DNA of 64,000 nucleotides from Gordonia sp. 'Campus' (GTDB lineage: Bacteria > Actinomycetota > Actinomycetes > Mycobacteriales > Mycobacteriaceae): assembly GCF_022206305.1 (NCBI RefSeq), contig NZ_JAKOIW010000008.1:62001-126000 (forward strand), given 5' to 3'. Below, in pieces: positions 19,525 through 28,821 of the stretch (position 1 is the stretch's first letter; each line of letters starts with the position of its first letter). A program made the position numbers and the translations under genes. A model generated the notes under the pieces. It was not told the origin of the DNA and made no database searches. It worked only from the letters and a program-made list of their open reading frames with translations.

Positions 19525-21129
19525 ATGTCCACAACAACATCCGGGAATCCCTACCCCGACCCGACGGGTCCTGCGGCACAGTCGCATTCCGGGGCGGCGG
19601 GCGAGAGCGTCATCAAGGCGACCTACGACGACCGACTCACCAATACCGACCTCGCGCCGCTGAAGGAACAGAAGTGGACGTGGTACAACATCTTCGCCTT
19701 CTGGATGTCCGATGTGCACAGCGTCGGCGGGTACGTGTTCGCGGGCAGCCTGTTCGCGCTCGGGATCGCGGCCTGGCAGGTGCTCGTCGCGCTCGTGGTG
19801 GGCATCGTCGCGGTCAACATCCTGTGCAACCTCGTCGCCAAACCGTCCCAGCTCGCGGGCGTCCCCTATCCGGTGACCACGCGGGTCTCGTTCGGCGTCA
19901 AGGGCGCCAACATCCCGGCGATCATCCGCGGTGTCATCGCGGTGGTCTGGTACGGAATCCAGACCTACCTGGCGTCGGTCGCCTTCGGCCTTCTCGCGCT
20001 GAAGTTCTGGCCCGGACTGGAACCGTGGGGCGACGTCGAGCAACACGGTTTCCTCGGGTTGTCCGCACTCGGCTGGGCGGGCTTCATCCTGATGTGGGTC
20101 CTCCAGGCGCTCGTGTTCTGGAACGGGATGGAGACGATTCGGAAGTTCATCGACTTCTGCGGTCCCGCAGTGTATGTCGTGATGATCGCGCTGGCGGCCT
20201 ACCTCGTCGTCGAGGCCGGGTGGGACAACGTGAGCCTCGACCTGTCCGTGGGCGACGGGCTCTCCGGATGGTCGTCGATCACGATGATGATCAGCGCATT
20301 CGCGCTCGTGGTCTCCTACTTTTCCGGGCCGATGCTCAACTTCGGCGACTTCTCGCGCTACGGCCGCTCCTTCGGTGAGGTCAAGAAGGGCAATTTCTGG
20401 GGACTCCCGGTCAACTTCCTCTTCTTCTCCCTTCTGGTGGTGTGCACGGTCTCCGCGGCGGTCACGGTCATCGGCACCGACGAGGACGGCAACATCATCA
20501 CCGATCCGGTGCACATCGTCGACCGCATCGACAACACCACCGCGGCCGTGTTGGGCGTGTTGACGTTCGCGATCGCCACGATCGGCATCAACATCGTCGC
20601 GAACTTCGTCTCGCCCGCCTTCGACTTCTCGAATGTGGCGCCCACCAAGATCAGTTGGCGCACCGGGGGCATGATCGCAGCGGTGGGCTCGGTGCTCATC
20701 ACGCCGTGGAATCTGTTCAACAACCCGACGGCGATCCACTACACGATGGACACCCTCGGCGCGGTGATAGGCCCGCTGTTCGGCATCCTGATCGCCGACT
20801 TCTACCTCGTCAAGAAGCAGAAGATCGTCGTCGACGACCTGTTCACGATGAGGCCGGCGGGCACCTACTGGTACCGCAACGGGTGGAACCCGATTGCCGT
20901 GGGCGCCACCGTGATCGCGTCGGCCCTGCCGATCTGCGTCGTCATCTTCGGCACCGTCTATCAGGCAAGCTTCACCTGGTTCATGGGGGCAGGAGCCGGG
21001 ATGATCCTGTACTGGCTCGGCATGCGCTTCGTGCCCGCCCACCTCATCTACGGAACCTCGACCGGCGCGCGGACGACCGGGGACATCGAGATCACCGCGA
21101 ACTCCGAGGCACCACTGCCCGCTCCCTAG
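19525..21129 (+). CDS. NCS1 family nucleobase/hydantoin/cytosine-type permease
   Basis: A 534-residue transporter with a cytoplasmic N-terminus of about 55 residues and about 12 membrane segments. The NCS1 pattern is seen in the first segment (WTWYNIFAFWMSDVHSVGGY) and in the MLNFGDFSRYGRS loop. The family imports purines, pyrimidines, hydantoins, allantoin or thiamine with Na+ or H+; sequence does not decide between them. The ATG at 19525 has GGGAG upstream. A terminator follows. Confidence 0.92.
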   Translation: MSTTTSGNPYPDPTGPAAQSHSGAAGESVIKATYDDRLTNTDLAPLKEQKWTWYNIFAFWMSDVHSVGGYVFAGSLFALGIAAWQVLVALVVGIVAVNILCNLVAKPSQLAGVPYPVTTRVSFGVKGANIPAIIRGVIAVVWYGIQTYLASVAFGLLALKFWPGLEPWGDVEQHGFLGLSALGWAGFILMWVLQALVFWNGMETIRKFIDFCGPAVYVVMIALAAYLVVEAGWDNVSLDLSVGDGLSGWSSITMMISAFALVVSYFSGPMLNFGDFSRYGRSFGEVKKGNFWGLPVNFLFFSLLVVCTVSAAVTVIGTDEDGNIITDPVHIVDRIDNTTAAVLGVLTFAIATIGINIVANFVSPAFDFSNVAPTKISWRTGGMIAAVGSVLITPWNLFNNPTAIHYTMDTLGAVIGPLFGILIADFYLVKKQKIVVDDLFTMRPAGTYWYRNGWNPIAVGATVIASALPICVVIFGTVYQASFTWFMGAGAGMILYWLGMRFVPAHLIYGTSTGARTTGDIEITANSEAPLPAP

Positions 21130-21144
21130 CGGCGACGTGACCAT

Positions 21145-21181
21145 CGACAGGGCCGCGCGACGAGATCGCGCGGCCCTGTCG
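21145..21181 (+). terminator. Terminator after the NCS1 permease gene
   Basis: A perfect 16-bp stem (CGACAGGGCCGCGCGA) with a five-base loop, 15 bases after the stop codon. Confidence 0.9.
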
Positions 21182-21206
21182 CTGTTCCAACACTCCGCGC
21201 GAACCA

Positions 21207-21224
21207 TGCCATTGACAAATGGCA
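21207..21224. promoter_or_regulatory. Dyad over the promoter of the monooxygenase operon
   Basis: A perfect inverted repeat TGCCATT-GACA-AATGGCA. It contains TTGACA (21212-21217), a perfect -35 box, positioned so that a -10 near 21235 would start transcription at or near the GTG/ATG at 21244-21247. A plausible operator for the operon's own MerR regulator; binding not shown. Confidence 0.6.
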
Positions 21225-21243
21225 CAGTTGCTGATGGTGTGAG

Positions 21244-22242
21244 GTGATGCACACAGACCCACTCCGGTCGCCAACACCGCTGCCGACCCGCGCGACCGCC
21301 CGTTCGACGGTCACCGCCCACCTCACCCGCTGGGGTTTCGGTGCCTTCACGGGACTGATTCCGCTGAATCCCACCGGAATCCGGCTCTCACGCGGCCTCA
21401 TCGCCACGGTGATGCGACTGCTCGGTCCCGCACCCGCCGGCACCACGGTGCGGGCCGTGCAGGAGGACGACGTGCGCGGCGAATGGGTGCTCGGACCCGG
21501 GGTCGAACCCTCCGACGCGGCGATCTACTACATCCACGGCAGCGCGTACGCGATCTGTTCGGCGCGCACCCACCGCGGGCTGGCCGCCCGGTTGTCCGCG
21601 GCGAGCGGCCTGCCCGTCTTCGTCGTGGACTACCGGCTGGCCCCCGAGAACCGCTTCCCGTGCGCGGCCGACGACGTCGCCGCCGGGTTCGAGTGGCTTG
21701 TGCGTCAGGGCTATCCGGCGTCGCGCATCGTGCTGGGCGGGGATTCGGCCGGCGGACACCTCGCCTGTGACCTCGTCCTGCAACGGGCGCGGGCCGGCAG
21801 CGCCCAGCCCTCGTCGATCGTCCTGTTCTCACCGCTGATCGACCTCACCTTCGGGCTGGCCCGTCAGCAGGAACGCATGCGGCGCGACCCGGCGATCACC
21901 GCCGCCGCGGCGGCGCGACTCGTCGCCCTCTACACGCGTGACGTCCCGGCGGACCATCCCCGCCTCGAGCTCGAGTTCACTCCCGCCGGGCAGTTGCCAC
22001 CGTTCCTCATCCAGACCGGCGGGGCAGAGATGCTCAGCGCGGACGCCCGTCACCTCCATGAGCGACTCCGGACGCACGGCGGCGACAGCCGGCTGGAGGT
22101 GTGGCCGGGCATGATGCACGTCTTCCAGGCCCTTCCCCGATTGGGCCCCGAAGCCGACGCCGCGCTGCACCGGGTTGCCGACTTCCTCGCCGGCGTCCTC
22201 GCCGACGTCGACCGCCAGCACACCGTGTCGGAGGTGTCATGA
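21244..22242 (+). CDS. Hormone-sensitive-lipase family esterase
   Basis: A 332-residue alpha/beta hydrolase. It has the HSL oxyanion motif as HGSAY (HGG in most members), nucleophile Ser in GDSAGGH near residue 174, and a likely catalytic His in MMHVF. The start is either GTG 21244 or ATG 21247. First gene of a five-gene operon; the next gene overlaps by ATGA. Mycobacterial relatives (LipR/LipN type) cleave short-chain esters. In an operon with a Baeyer-Villiger enzyme, an esterase would fit as the step that hydrolyses the ester product. Confidence 0.9.
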   Translation: MMHTDPLRSPTPLPTRATARSTVTAHLTRWGFGAFTGLIPLNPTGIRLSRGLIATVMRLLGPAPAGTTVRAVQEDDVRGEWVLGPGVEPSDAAIYYIHGSAYAICSARTHRGLAARLSAASGLPVFVVDYRLAPENRFPCAADDVAAGFEWLVRQGYPASRIVLGGDSAGGHLACDLVLQRARAGSAQPSSIVLFSPLIDLTFGLARQQERMRRDPAITAAAAARLVALYTRDVPADHPRLELEFTPAGQLPPFLIQTGGAEMLSADARHLHERLRTHGGDSRLEVWPGMMHVFQALPRLGPEADAALHRVADFLAGVLADVDRQHTVSEVS

Positions 22243-23099
22243 TCCCGGTCGTGGACAGCCTGCGACGGCGCTTCCTGCGTGACCCCGTGTCGATGGGCTC
22301 ACGCGCGATCGTCACCGGTGCGGGCAGCGGAATCGGTCGAGCCTTCGCCCTGGAACTCGCACGACGCGGCGGCGAGGTCATCTGCGCCGACATCGATCCC
22401 GAGCGAGCCGTGGCGACGGTGTCACTGATCGAAGCCCGGACCGGCCGCCCCGCACATCCCTTCACCTGCGACGTGGCCGACCGCACGGCAGTCGAGTCCC
22501 TCGCCGCGTTCGCCGTCGAGACCTTCGGTGGTCCACCTGATCTCGTCATCAACAATGCCGGGGTCGGGATCGGCGGCCGCCCGGTCGGCGACATCGGGTT
22601 CGACGACTGGTCGTGGGCCCTGGGGATCAACCTCTGGGGCGTGGTCCATGGTTGCGAACTCTTCGCGCCGATGCTCCGGGAAGCCGGCCGGGGAGGCATC
22701 ATCAACGTCGCCTCGGCGGCCGGGTTCGCCGCGGCCCCGGTCATGGCGCCGTACAACGTGTCGAAGGCGGCCGTCGTCTCGCTGAGCGAGACACTCGCCG
22801 CCGAGATGGCGCACTCGGGGGTCGGCGTGACGGTCCTGTGCCCGACATTCGTGAAGACCAACGTCGCCCAGGACGGTCGGATCACCTCCGAGGCACGCAC
22901 TCTCGCCGCGAAACTGATGCGCTGGACGGGTATCTCACCAGACGGTGTCGCCTCGGCGACGCTCGACGCGCACGATCTCGGGCGCCTCTACGTCGTGCCC
23001 CAGGTCGACGCCCGGGTGATCTGGCACCTCAAGCGACACTTCCCGGCCTCCTACGTCCGGGGCCTGGGACTGCTCAACCGGCTCCTCCCATCGTCCTGA
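22239..23099 (+). CDS. Short-chain dehydrogenase/reductase
   Basis: A 286-residue classical SDR: cofactor motif TGAGSGIG (about 26-33), NNAG (about 105-108), and active site Ser with YNVSK (about 170-174). An acidic residue after the second strand (ADID) indicates preference for NAD(H). The start overlaps the esterase stop. It could oxidise a secondary alcohol to the ketone used by the monooxygenase two genes downstream; this is inferred from context. Confidence 0.92.
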   Translation: MIPVVDSLRRRFLRDPVSMGSRAIVTGAGSGIGRAFALELARRGGEVICADIDPERAVATVSLIEARTGRPAHPFTCDVADRTAVESLAAFAVETFGGPPDLVINNAGVGIGGRPVGDIGFDDWSWALGINLWGVVHGCELFAPMLREAGRGGIINVASAAGFAAAPVMAPYNVSKAAVVSLSETLAAEMAHSGVGVTVLCPTFVKTNVAQDGRITSEARTLAAKLMRWTGISPDGVASATLDAHDLGRLYVVPQVDARVIWHLKRHFPASYVRGLGLLNRLLPSS

Positions 23100-23139
23100 C
23101 CCCGGCGACATCCACCCGACCTGACCCGAAAGGACCGTC

Positions 23140-24063
23140 ATGGCCATCGACCTCGACAACATGCTCCAGAAGATCAAGGACCGCCAGTGGGCTCTGGCCG
23201 ACATCGATTGGGACGCCCCCGGAGCCGAGCTGATCGACGCCGAACTGCACGCCAAGCTCAAACCATTTCTCAGCGACCTGATGTGGATCGAGAACGTGGG
23301 GGCACGAGGCTTTGCCGCCATGGCGAAGAAAGCGCCGACACAGACCCTGAAGAGCATCTACGAGCACTTCCACGCCGAAGAGCAGAAGCACGCGAACGCC
23401 GAACTGGCGCTCATGCGACGCTGGGGGATGTTGGTCGACGACGAGATCCCCTCGCCGAACATCAACGTGCAGTTGGTGATCAACTGGCTGGACAAGCACT
23501 CCGACGACATGTCCCTGTCGTTCCTGGGCACGGTGATCCCGATGCTGGAGGTCGCACTCGACGGAGCCCTCATCAAGTTCATCACCGACGAGGTCGAGGA
23601 CCCGGTGGCCCAGGAGGTCTTCAAGCGGATCAACGCCGACGAATCCCGCCATCTGGCAGTCGATTTCGAGGTCATGGAACTCCTCGGCCATGCGGGGCTG
23701 CGCAAGCGGACGATCGAATTCGTCGGCGGCTGGGTGAAACCCACCTTCCTCATCGGTGCGCTCAGCTACGTCCCCTTGCTCAACAAGATGCGCGACAACA
23801 TCGTCGCCATGGGCGTCGACGAGGAACGTCTCTACAGTGCGATGAAACGGTATCGCGCCGTCGGCGACCGCAGCGAGTACGTCCGCAGGCTGCCGATGTT
23901 CCGCGTCGTCTCATATCACGGTGCCGCGGTGGTCAACCGAGGCAACGTGCCCTACCACCTGTTCGCCGACTCGATGGTGAAACTCACCGGGCGCATCCCG
24001 TTCGGGCTCGTCCACCGGACACCGACGTGGTCACAAGAATTGACCTACGAACCGACGGCCTGA
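23140..24063 (+). CDS. Ferritin-like diiron protein
   Basis: A 307-residue all-helical protein. Candidate diiron ligands are seen in the helices with WIE, FHAEEQKH, EVAL and ADESRH, as in ferritin-like oxygenases of the R2/AurF type. No TAT or Sec signal. AAGGACC lies eight bases upstream of the ATG. Its place between an SDR and a flavin monooxygenase suggests an oxidative step on a lipid or alcohol, but the reaction is unknown. Confidence 0.8.
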   Translation: MAIDLDNMLQKIKDRQWALADIDWDAPGAELIDAELHAKLKPFLSDLMWIENVGARGFAAMAKKAPTQTLKSIYEHFHAEEQKHANAELALMRRWGMLVDDEIPSPNINVQLVINWLDKHSDDMSLSFLGTVIPMLEVALDGALIKFITDEVEDPVAQEVFKRINADESRHLAVDFEVMELLGHAGLRKRTIEFVGGWVKPTFLIGALSYVPLLNKMRDNIVAMGVDEERLYSAMKRYRAVGDRSEYVRRLPMFRVVSYHGAAVVNRGNVPYHLFADSMVKLTGRIPFGLVHRTPTWSQELTYEPTA

Positions 24064-24067
24064 GGAC

Positions 24068-25567
24068 GTGACGATGCACATCTCGGTGGCGATCATCGGT
24101 GCCGGTTTTGCCGGCATCGGCACGGCGATCCGGCTCAAGGAGCGCGGGATCGAGGACTTCACGATCTTCGAGCGGGACGCGCGGGTCGGTGGGACGTGGC
24201 GGGACAACACCTATCCGGGCGCGGCCTGCGACATCCCGTCACGTCTGTACTCCTACAGCTTCGCACCCAACCCGGACTGGTCGCACACGTACTCGCGCAG
24301 CGAGGAGATCCTCTCCTACATCGACACGATGGTGGAGGACCACGGGATCGAGCCGCACATCAGGTTCGGTCACACGGTCTCCGATCTGCGGTACGACGCG
24401 TCGGACGGACTGTGGACGATCACGTTCGCCGAAGCCCATCGGACGGTCCGGGCCAGATCCGTCGTCCTCGCCTCCGGTCCGCTCGCGAACGCCTCGTTCC
24501 CCGACATCCCCGGGCTCGACGACTATCGGGGACACAAGATCCACAGTGCGCGATGGGATCACGACTACGACTTCACCGGCAAGAAGGTGGCCGTGGTGGG
24601 CACCGGAGCGAGTGCGGTCCAGATCGTGCCGGAACTGGTGGACCGAGCCGCGTCGGTCAAGGTCTTCCAGCGCACTGCCGGCTGGGTCCTGCCGAGGATG
24701 AACGCCCGAACGGGCGAGACCACCAAGCAGATTTACCGGTCGGTGCCGGGGGCTCAACGACTCGCCCGGTCCCTGTGGTTCTGGGGCCATGAGACGGTGG
24801 CACTCGGCGTCGTGTGGAACACGCCGTTCACGCGGATCGTCGAGGCGATCAGCAGACTTCACCTGCGGACCCAGGTGGCCGATCCCTGGCTGCGCCGCCA
24901 GCTCACGCCGGACTTCGCCGCCGGCTGCAAACGCCTGCTCATGACGAGTGACTACTACCCCGCTCTGCAACGTCCGAACTGCAAGCTGGTCACGTGGCCG
25001 ATCGCCCGCATCGCCGAACGCGGCATCCGGACCGTCGAAGGTGTTGAGCACCAGTTCGATTGCATCGTGTTCGCGACCGGGTTCGACGTGTCGACCACCG
25101 GCACGCCCATCCCCGTCACCGGTGTCGACGGTCGCGAACTGGCCGCGGAGTGGAGCCGCGGGGCATACGCCTACCGCAGCATCGCCGTGTCCGGTTACCC
25201 CAACCTGTTCTTCACCTTCGGACCGAACTCCGGCCCGGGTCACAGTTCGGCGCTGGTCTACATGGAGGCGCAGATCGACTACATCACCGATGCCGTCGCA
25301 CAGTTGCTCGGCAACGGGTGGAAAGCGATCGACGTCCGTGCCGACGCGCAGGACCGTTACAACCGCGACCTCCAGCGCCGGCTGACCTCGACCACATGGA
25401 ACTCGGGGTGTCAGAGCTGGTATCTCACGGAGGACGGATTCAACGCGACGATGTTCCCCGGCTTCGCGAGCCAGTACGTCGGCCAGCTGCGGCGCGTCGA
25501 CCTGCGCGACTGGCGGATCTTCGTGCACGAGTCCGCTCGGACTCCGGCGGCTGCGGCGATACAGTGA
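24068..25567 (+). CDS. Flavin-dependent monooxygenase, Baeyer-Villiger type (MymA/EthA-like)
   Basis: A 499-residue class B flavoprotein monooxygenase. FAD motif GAGFAG (residues about 10-15) and the second GxGxxG, GTGASA (about 179-184), bracket the family fingerprint YRGHKIHSARWD. These enzymes use NADPH and O2 to convert ketones into esters or oxidise heteroatoms. The start is GTG 24068 with GAGGAC directly upstream, 4 bp after the previous stop. Together with the esterase and SDR the set recalls M. tuberculosis mymA-lipR-sadH. Confidence 0.93.
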   Translation: MTMHISVAIIGAGFAGIGTAIRLKERGIEDFTIFERDARVGGTWRDNTYPGAACDIPSRLYSYSFAPNPDWSHTYSRSEEILSYIDTMVEDHGIEPHIRFGHTVSDLRYDASDGLWTITFAEAHRTVRARSVVLASGPLANASFPDIPGLDDYRGHKIHSARWDHDYDFTGKKVAVVGTGASAVQIVPELVDRAASVKVFQRTAGWVLPRMNARTGETTKQIYRSVPGAQRLARSLWFWGHETVALGVVWNTPFTRIVEAISRLHLRTQVADPWLRRQLTPDFAAGCKRLLMTSDYYPALQRPNCKLVTWPIARIAERGIRTVEGVEHQFDCIVFATGFDVSTTGTPIPVTGVDGRELAAEWSRGAYAYRSIAVSGYPNLFFTFGPNSGPGHSSALVYMEAQIDYITDAVAQLLGNGWKAIDVRADAQDRYNRDLQRRLTSTTWNSGCQSWYLTEDGFNATMFPGFASQYVGQLRRVDLRDWRIFVHESARTPAAAAIQ

Positions 25568-25571
25568 GGGG

Positions 25572-26333
25572 ATGACCGAGTACCGGATCGACGACCTGGC
25601 CCGCGTGTCCGGGACCACGACCCGGAACATCCGTGGTTACCAGGAACGCGGACTCCTGCCCGCCCCCCTCCGACGGGGGCGGGTGGCGATCTACACCGAG
25701 AAGCATCTGCGCAATCTCCGCGCCATCAACAAGCTGCTGGGCAGCGGCTTCACCCTCAAGCACATCGCCACCTTCATGACCAACCCCGGCGCCCGCATCG
25801 GGGATGCATTGGAACTCAACGAGATCCTCGACGAACACTGGTCGAGCACCACTCACCCCGAGATCACGAGGGAAGAGCTCGCCGACCGGTTCGGATCCCT
25901 CGACGATGACGAGGTGGCGGCGCTGCTGCGGGCCGGGGTCATCACCGAGACCGACCGCAACGGCGTCTATCAGGCCGTCGATCGTCGGATCATCGGCAAT
26001 CTGGCCCGGCTCGTCCGGCGCGGCATGAAGCTGTCCACACTCGCCGACGTCCACGAGCGCTTCACCGGCAAGATCAACGAAGCCGCCGAGATCCTGATGA
26101 CCGCCGCGCACGACGAGGTGGATCGCCGCAAGGGACCGGGATGGCTGCCGGCCGACGACGATGACGTGGCGTGGGCGGTGAACCTGCTGGGCATGATGCG
26201 CCGGGTCGGCACGGAGAACGCGCACGCGGCGCTCGATCGGGCACTCGACACCGCGCTGGACCGCGAACTGTTCGCGCACAAGACCGCTGTCGACCTCCGC
26301 GAGGACGCCGACCCGGCCACCTCCTCGGACTGA
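25572..26333 (+). CDS. MerR family transcriptional regulator
   Basis: A 253-residue protein with an N-terminal MerR winged helix (YRIDDLARVSGTTTRNIRGYQERGLLP, divided around residue 16) and a long, poorly conserved effector part. It lacks the Cys clusters of metal-sensing MerR proteins, so it should sense an organic ligand. It is the last gene of the operon, 4 bp from the monooxygenase, and probably regulates the operon through the dyad at 21207. Confidence 0.9.
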   Translation: MTEYRIDDLARVSGTTTRNIRGYQERGLLPAPLRRGRVAIYTEKHLRNLRAINKLLGSGFTLKHIATFMTNPGARIGDALELNEILDEHWSSTTHPEITREELADRFGSLDDDEVAALLRAGVITETDRNGVYQAVDRRIIGNLARLVRRGMKLSTLADVHERFTGKINEAAEILMTAAHDEVDRRKGPGWLPADDDDVAWAVNLLGMMRRVGTENAHAALDRALDTALDRELFAHKTAVDLREDADPATSSD

Positions 26334-26358
26334 ATCCGTCCGGGTCAGCGCACGGGTC

Positions 26359-27012
26359 TCAGCGGCGAGGCGCCCGCAGCGGCAGCACGACCGCCGATGC
26401 GAGGAAGAAGCAGATCGCGCCGACGAACGTACCGGCGGTGGCCAGGACCGCATCGGCGGTCACCCCGCCCCGGGTGACGAAGGCCCCGACCGCCGAGACG
26501 CCGAACGCCACGCATCCGATCCAGTTGATCATCACCGACCACCAGTCCCGGTCTCGAAGGTCCAGGCCTCGCCCCGAGGAGCGGGCGTAGCCGACGAAGG
26601 CGAGCGCACCGCTGACGAGGAAGGCGATCGAGCCGCCCGCATCGGGTGTCCACACCAGATGGCGGTCACCGGCGATCGTGTGGGCGACCAGCGCACCGGT
26701 CGTCGACACGTTGAACAGGATCGTCCCCACCGATTGCGTTGCCGCGCTGAACCACTCGGCACGGACCGCCGAACCCGGCGTCGACGCGCGCAGGTCTGCG
26801 ACCGACCCGCTCCGGAGGAGTTGGACGAGACCGGCACCGGTGAAGAACCACGCACCCACGAAGTAGCAGAGGTTGGCGAAGCCCACACCGGTCAGCGAGG
26901 CCAGGCCGGGAGCCGAGCCGAGGGCGAAGAGCGACGATCCGACCATGAACCCCCAGCACTGCTTCGCCAGGGTCGGGGTCAGCAGACCGGCATGCCGGTC
27001 AGGCCGTGACAT
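26359..27012 (-). CDS. Small integral membrane protein of unknown function
   Basis: A 217-residue protein with about six predicted membrane segments; YrhK-like, but no domain is recognised with certainty. The ATG at 27012 overlaps the upstream F420-type oxidoreductase gene by 14 bp, so the two are coupled. It converges with the MerR gene, 25 bp away. Confidence 0.7.
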   Translation of the reverse strand: MSRPDRHAGLLTPTLAKQCWGFMVGSSLFALGSAPGLASLTGVGFANLCYFVGAWFFTGAGLVQLLRSGSVADLRASTPGSAVRAEWFSAATQSVGTILFNVSTTGALVAHTIAGDRHLVWTPDAGGSIAFLVSGALAFVGYARSSGRGLDLRDRDWWSVMINWIGCVAFGVSAVGAFVTRGGVTADAVLATAGTFVGAICFFLASAVVLPLRAPRR

Positions 27013-27430
27013 CGAGGCTCGCGATGACCTTGCGCGGCTCGATCCAGATCCCCAGTTCGCCGGGGACGCCGTTGCGTGCGCCGAACTCCTCGGCACGATC
27101 GGCGCCCATGTAGCGGGCGCCGCACGAGGTCGCGATGCGGCGGACCTCGTCGAGGTCCTCGGTGATGCGTGCGATTCCCTGCACCTGGACGAACGCGAAC
27201 GGCGGCTCGGGGAGGTCGACGGACAGCACGACCCGCGGATCGCGGAGCAGTGCACGGCCTTTCGCGGTGGTGGCGCCGGTGTTGAAGGCGATGCGGTCAC
27301 CGTCGAGGACGAACCAGATCGGGACGGCGAGCGGTCGCCCGTCGGCGGCCAGGTATCCCAGGTGCCCGGTCTTTGTCCCGGAGGTCAGGAACTCATGGAT
27401 GGCCGGGTCGGTCAGCGACGGAGCAGTCAT
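26999..27430 (-). CDS. PPOX-class F420-dependent oxidoreductase
   Basis: A 143-residue split-barrel protein. The pattern GHLGYLAADGRPLAVPIWFVLDG (divided) and the C-terminal GELGIWIEPRKVIA match actinobacterial PPOX-class F420-dependent enzymes (about 130-150 residues). The substrate is unknown. The gene follows mftG's direction but lies on its far side, separated from it by 59 bp. Confidence 0.88.
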   Translation of the reverse strand: MTAPSLTDPAIHEFLTSGTKTGHLGYLAADGRPLAVPIWFVLDGDRIAFNTGATTAKGRALLRDPRVVLSVDLPEPPFAFVQVQGIARITEDLDEVRRIATSCGARYMGADRAEEFGARNGVPGELGIWIEPRKVIASLDVTA

Positions 27431-27489
27431 GTCCTCAGACTAGATTTCCCCATGCCCGTCCGCGACCCCCGACGGCGCCGAGTTCGACG

Positions 27490-28821
27490 TCACCGCGCGG
27501 CCAACAGGTCACCGATGCGGCACGCCATCATCATGATCGTCGCGTGCGGTCCGCTGTGCCCGCCGCTCGGCAGGACGGAGCCGTCGACGATGCGGAGGCC
27601 GTGGGTTCCGTAGACGCCGCCGAGCCAGTCGGTCCGGGTACCCATCGGCATGGAACCCCAGGCGTGCTGCGAGAAGCCCGGGCGGGAGGCCACGGTGACG
27701 CTGCCGGGAACCACGATGTCGGCGAATTCCGGGGCCCGCAACATCTCCACCACGCGCTGCGCACCTTCGCCCATCGTCGCGGTCGTGGCCGGGTCCGGAT
27801 CGTCGAACTCCAGCCGGACACCTGTAGGTGTCGCCACGATCCGCATCGGTGCGGATCGCATGGCCGTCACCTCGACCATCGGCCGGGACGGCGGCACTCC
27901 GTCGATGAATGATGCGAAATCGTCTCGATAGCACCTGATCTCGAGGTCATCGTCGGTGTGCAGCACGGTCGGGAGCACCACACCGGGGTCCGCGGGCGAC
28001 CGGCGTCGGTAGGAGACGGCGAGACCACGATGCTCGCCCGCCGCGAGTTGGCCGGTGCGCGCGGGGTCGATCGCCTCCAGCTCGGAGCGCAACAGAATCC
28101 CGGCCGTGCCGAGGGTGCCCGCCGCGAGGATCACCTCACCGGCGGTCACCGTGAGCTGACCGGCACGCACACCGGTCACGGTCCGGCCGCGCACCACCTC
28201 GAGACGTCCCACCGGACAGTCGGGCACCAGGACGAGGTTGGGCCGGGACAACGCGGTCGCGAGGTAGGCGTCGGCCGCGGATCGGCGGGTGGGGCCCGTG
28301 CGGTTCATCACTACCCGGTTGACCCCGGTGACGGGCCATCTGTCCTCGGCCGCGCGAACGTCGGCCCTCGGTGACCAGTAGCGTTCGAAAGCGGCTCCGG
28401 CGTCGCCCAGTTCGTCGTCGGACACCGGTTCGACGCCCATCGTCCCGCCCGGGCCGTCCAGTTCCTCGTACGCGGCGGCGACCGTCTCGAGATCCCACCC
28501 GGTGGGCCATGACGCGAAGTCCCCGGGGTGCCACCGCAGGAAGTAGCCACCGTTCACCGCCGATGACCCGCCGAGTGCCGCGCCACGCGGAGCCGCGAGT
28601 CCGAGATCGGTCTCGTGGCGTACCGCGTAGGGGGCGCCGTCGTGGATCGGGAGGCGCCGCAGATCGCGATCGGCGGGTCCGGGAAGACTCGCCGGGCCAC
28701 GTTCGAGCAACACGACACTCCGCGAGTCATCGCGGGACAGCTTCTCGGCGAGGACGCATCCCGCACTGCCCGCCCCGACGATCACGACATCGGCGCGCAG
28801 CGATCCGCTCGACGATGTCAT
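27490..28821 (-). CDS. mftG: Mycofactocin system GMC oxidoreductase MftG
   Basis: A 443-residue GMC flavoprotein: N-terminal FAD motif GAGSAG (about 16-21), the GGSSAVNGGYF element, and a C-terminal HAWGSMPMG...G-S-VLPSGGHSGPHATIM region. In mycobacteria MftG moves electrons from reduced mycofactocinol to the respiratory chain. The ATG at 28821 overlaps the mftF stop (ATGA), the position expected for mftG, which supports the assignment. Last gene of the mftE-F-G block. Confidence 0.95.
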   Translation of the reverse strand: MTSSSGSLRADVVIVGAGSAGCVLAEKLSRDDSRSVVLLERGPASLPGPADRDLRRLPIHDGAPYAVRHETDLGLAAPRGAALGGSSAVNGGYFLRWHPGDFASWPTGWDLETVAAAYEELDGPGGTMGVEPVSDDELGDAGAAFERYWSPRADVRAAEDRWPVTGVNRVVMNRTGPTRRSAADAYLATALSRPNLVLVPDCPVGRLEVVRGRTVTGVRAGQLTVTAGEVILAAGTLGTAGILLRSELEAIDPARTGQLAAGEHRGLAVSYRRRSPADPGVVLPTVLHTDDDLEIRCYRDDFASFIDGVPPSRPMVEVTAMRSAPMRIVATPTGVRLEFDDPDPATTATMGEGAQRVVEMLRAPEFADIVVPGSVTVASRPGFSQHAWGSMPMGTRTDWLGGVYGTHGLRIVDGSVLPSGGHSGPHATIMMMACRIGDLLAAR

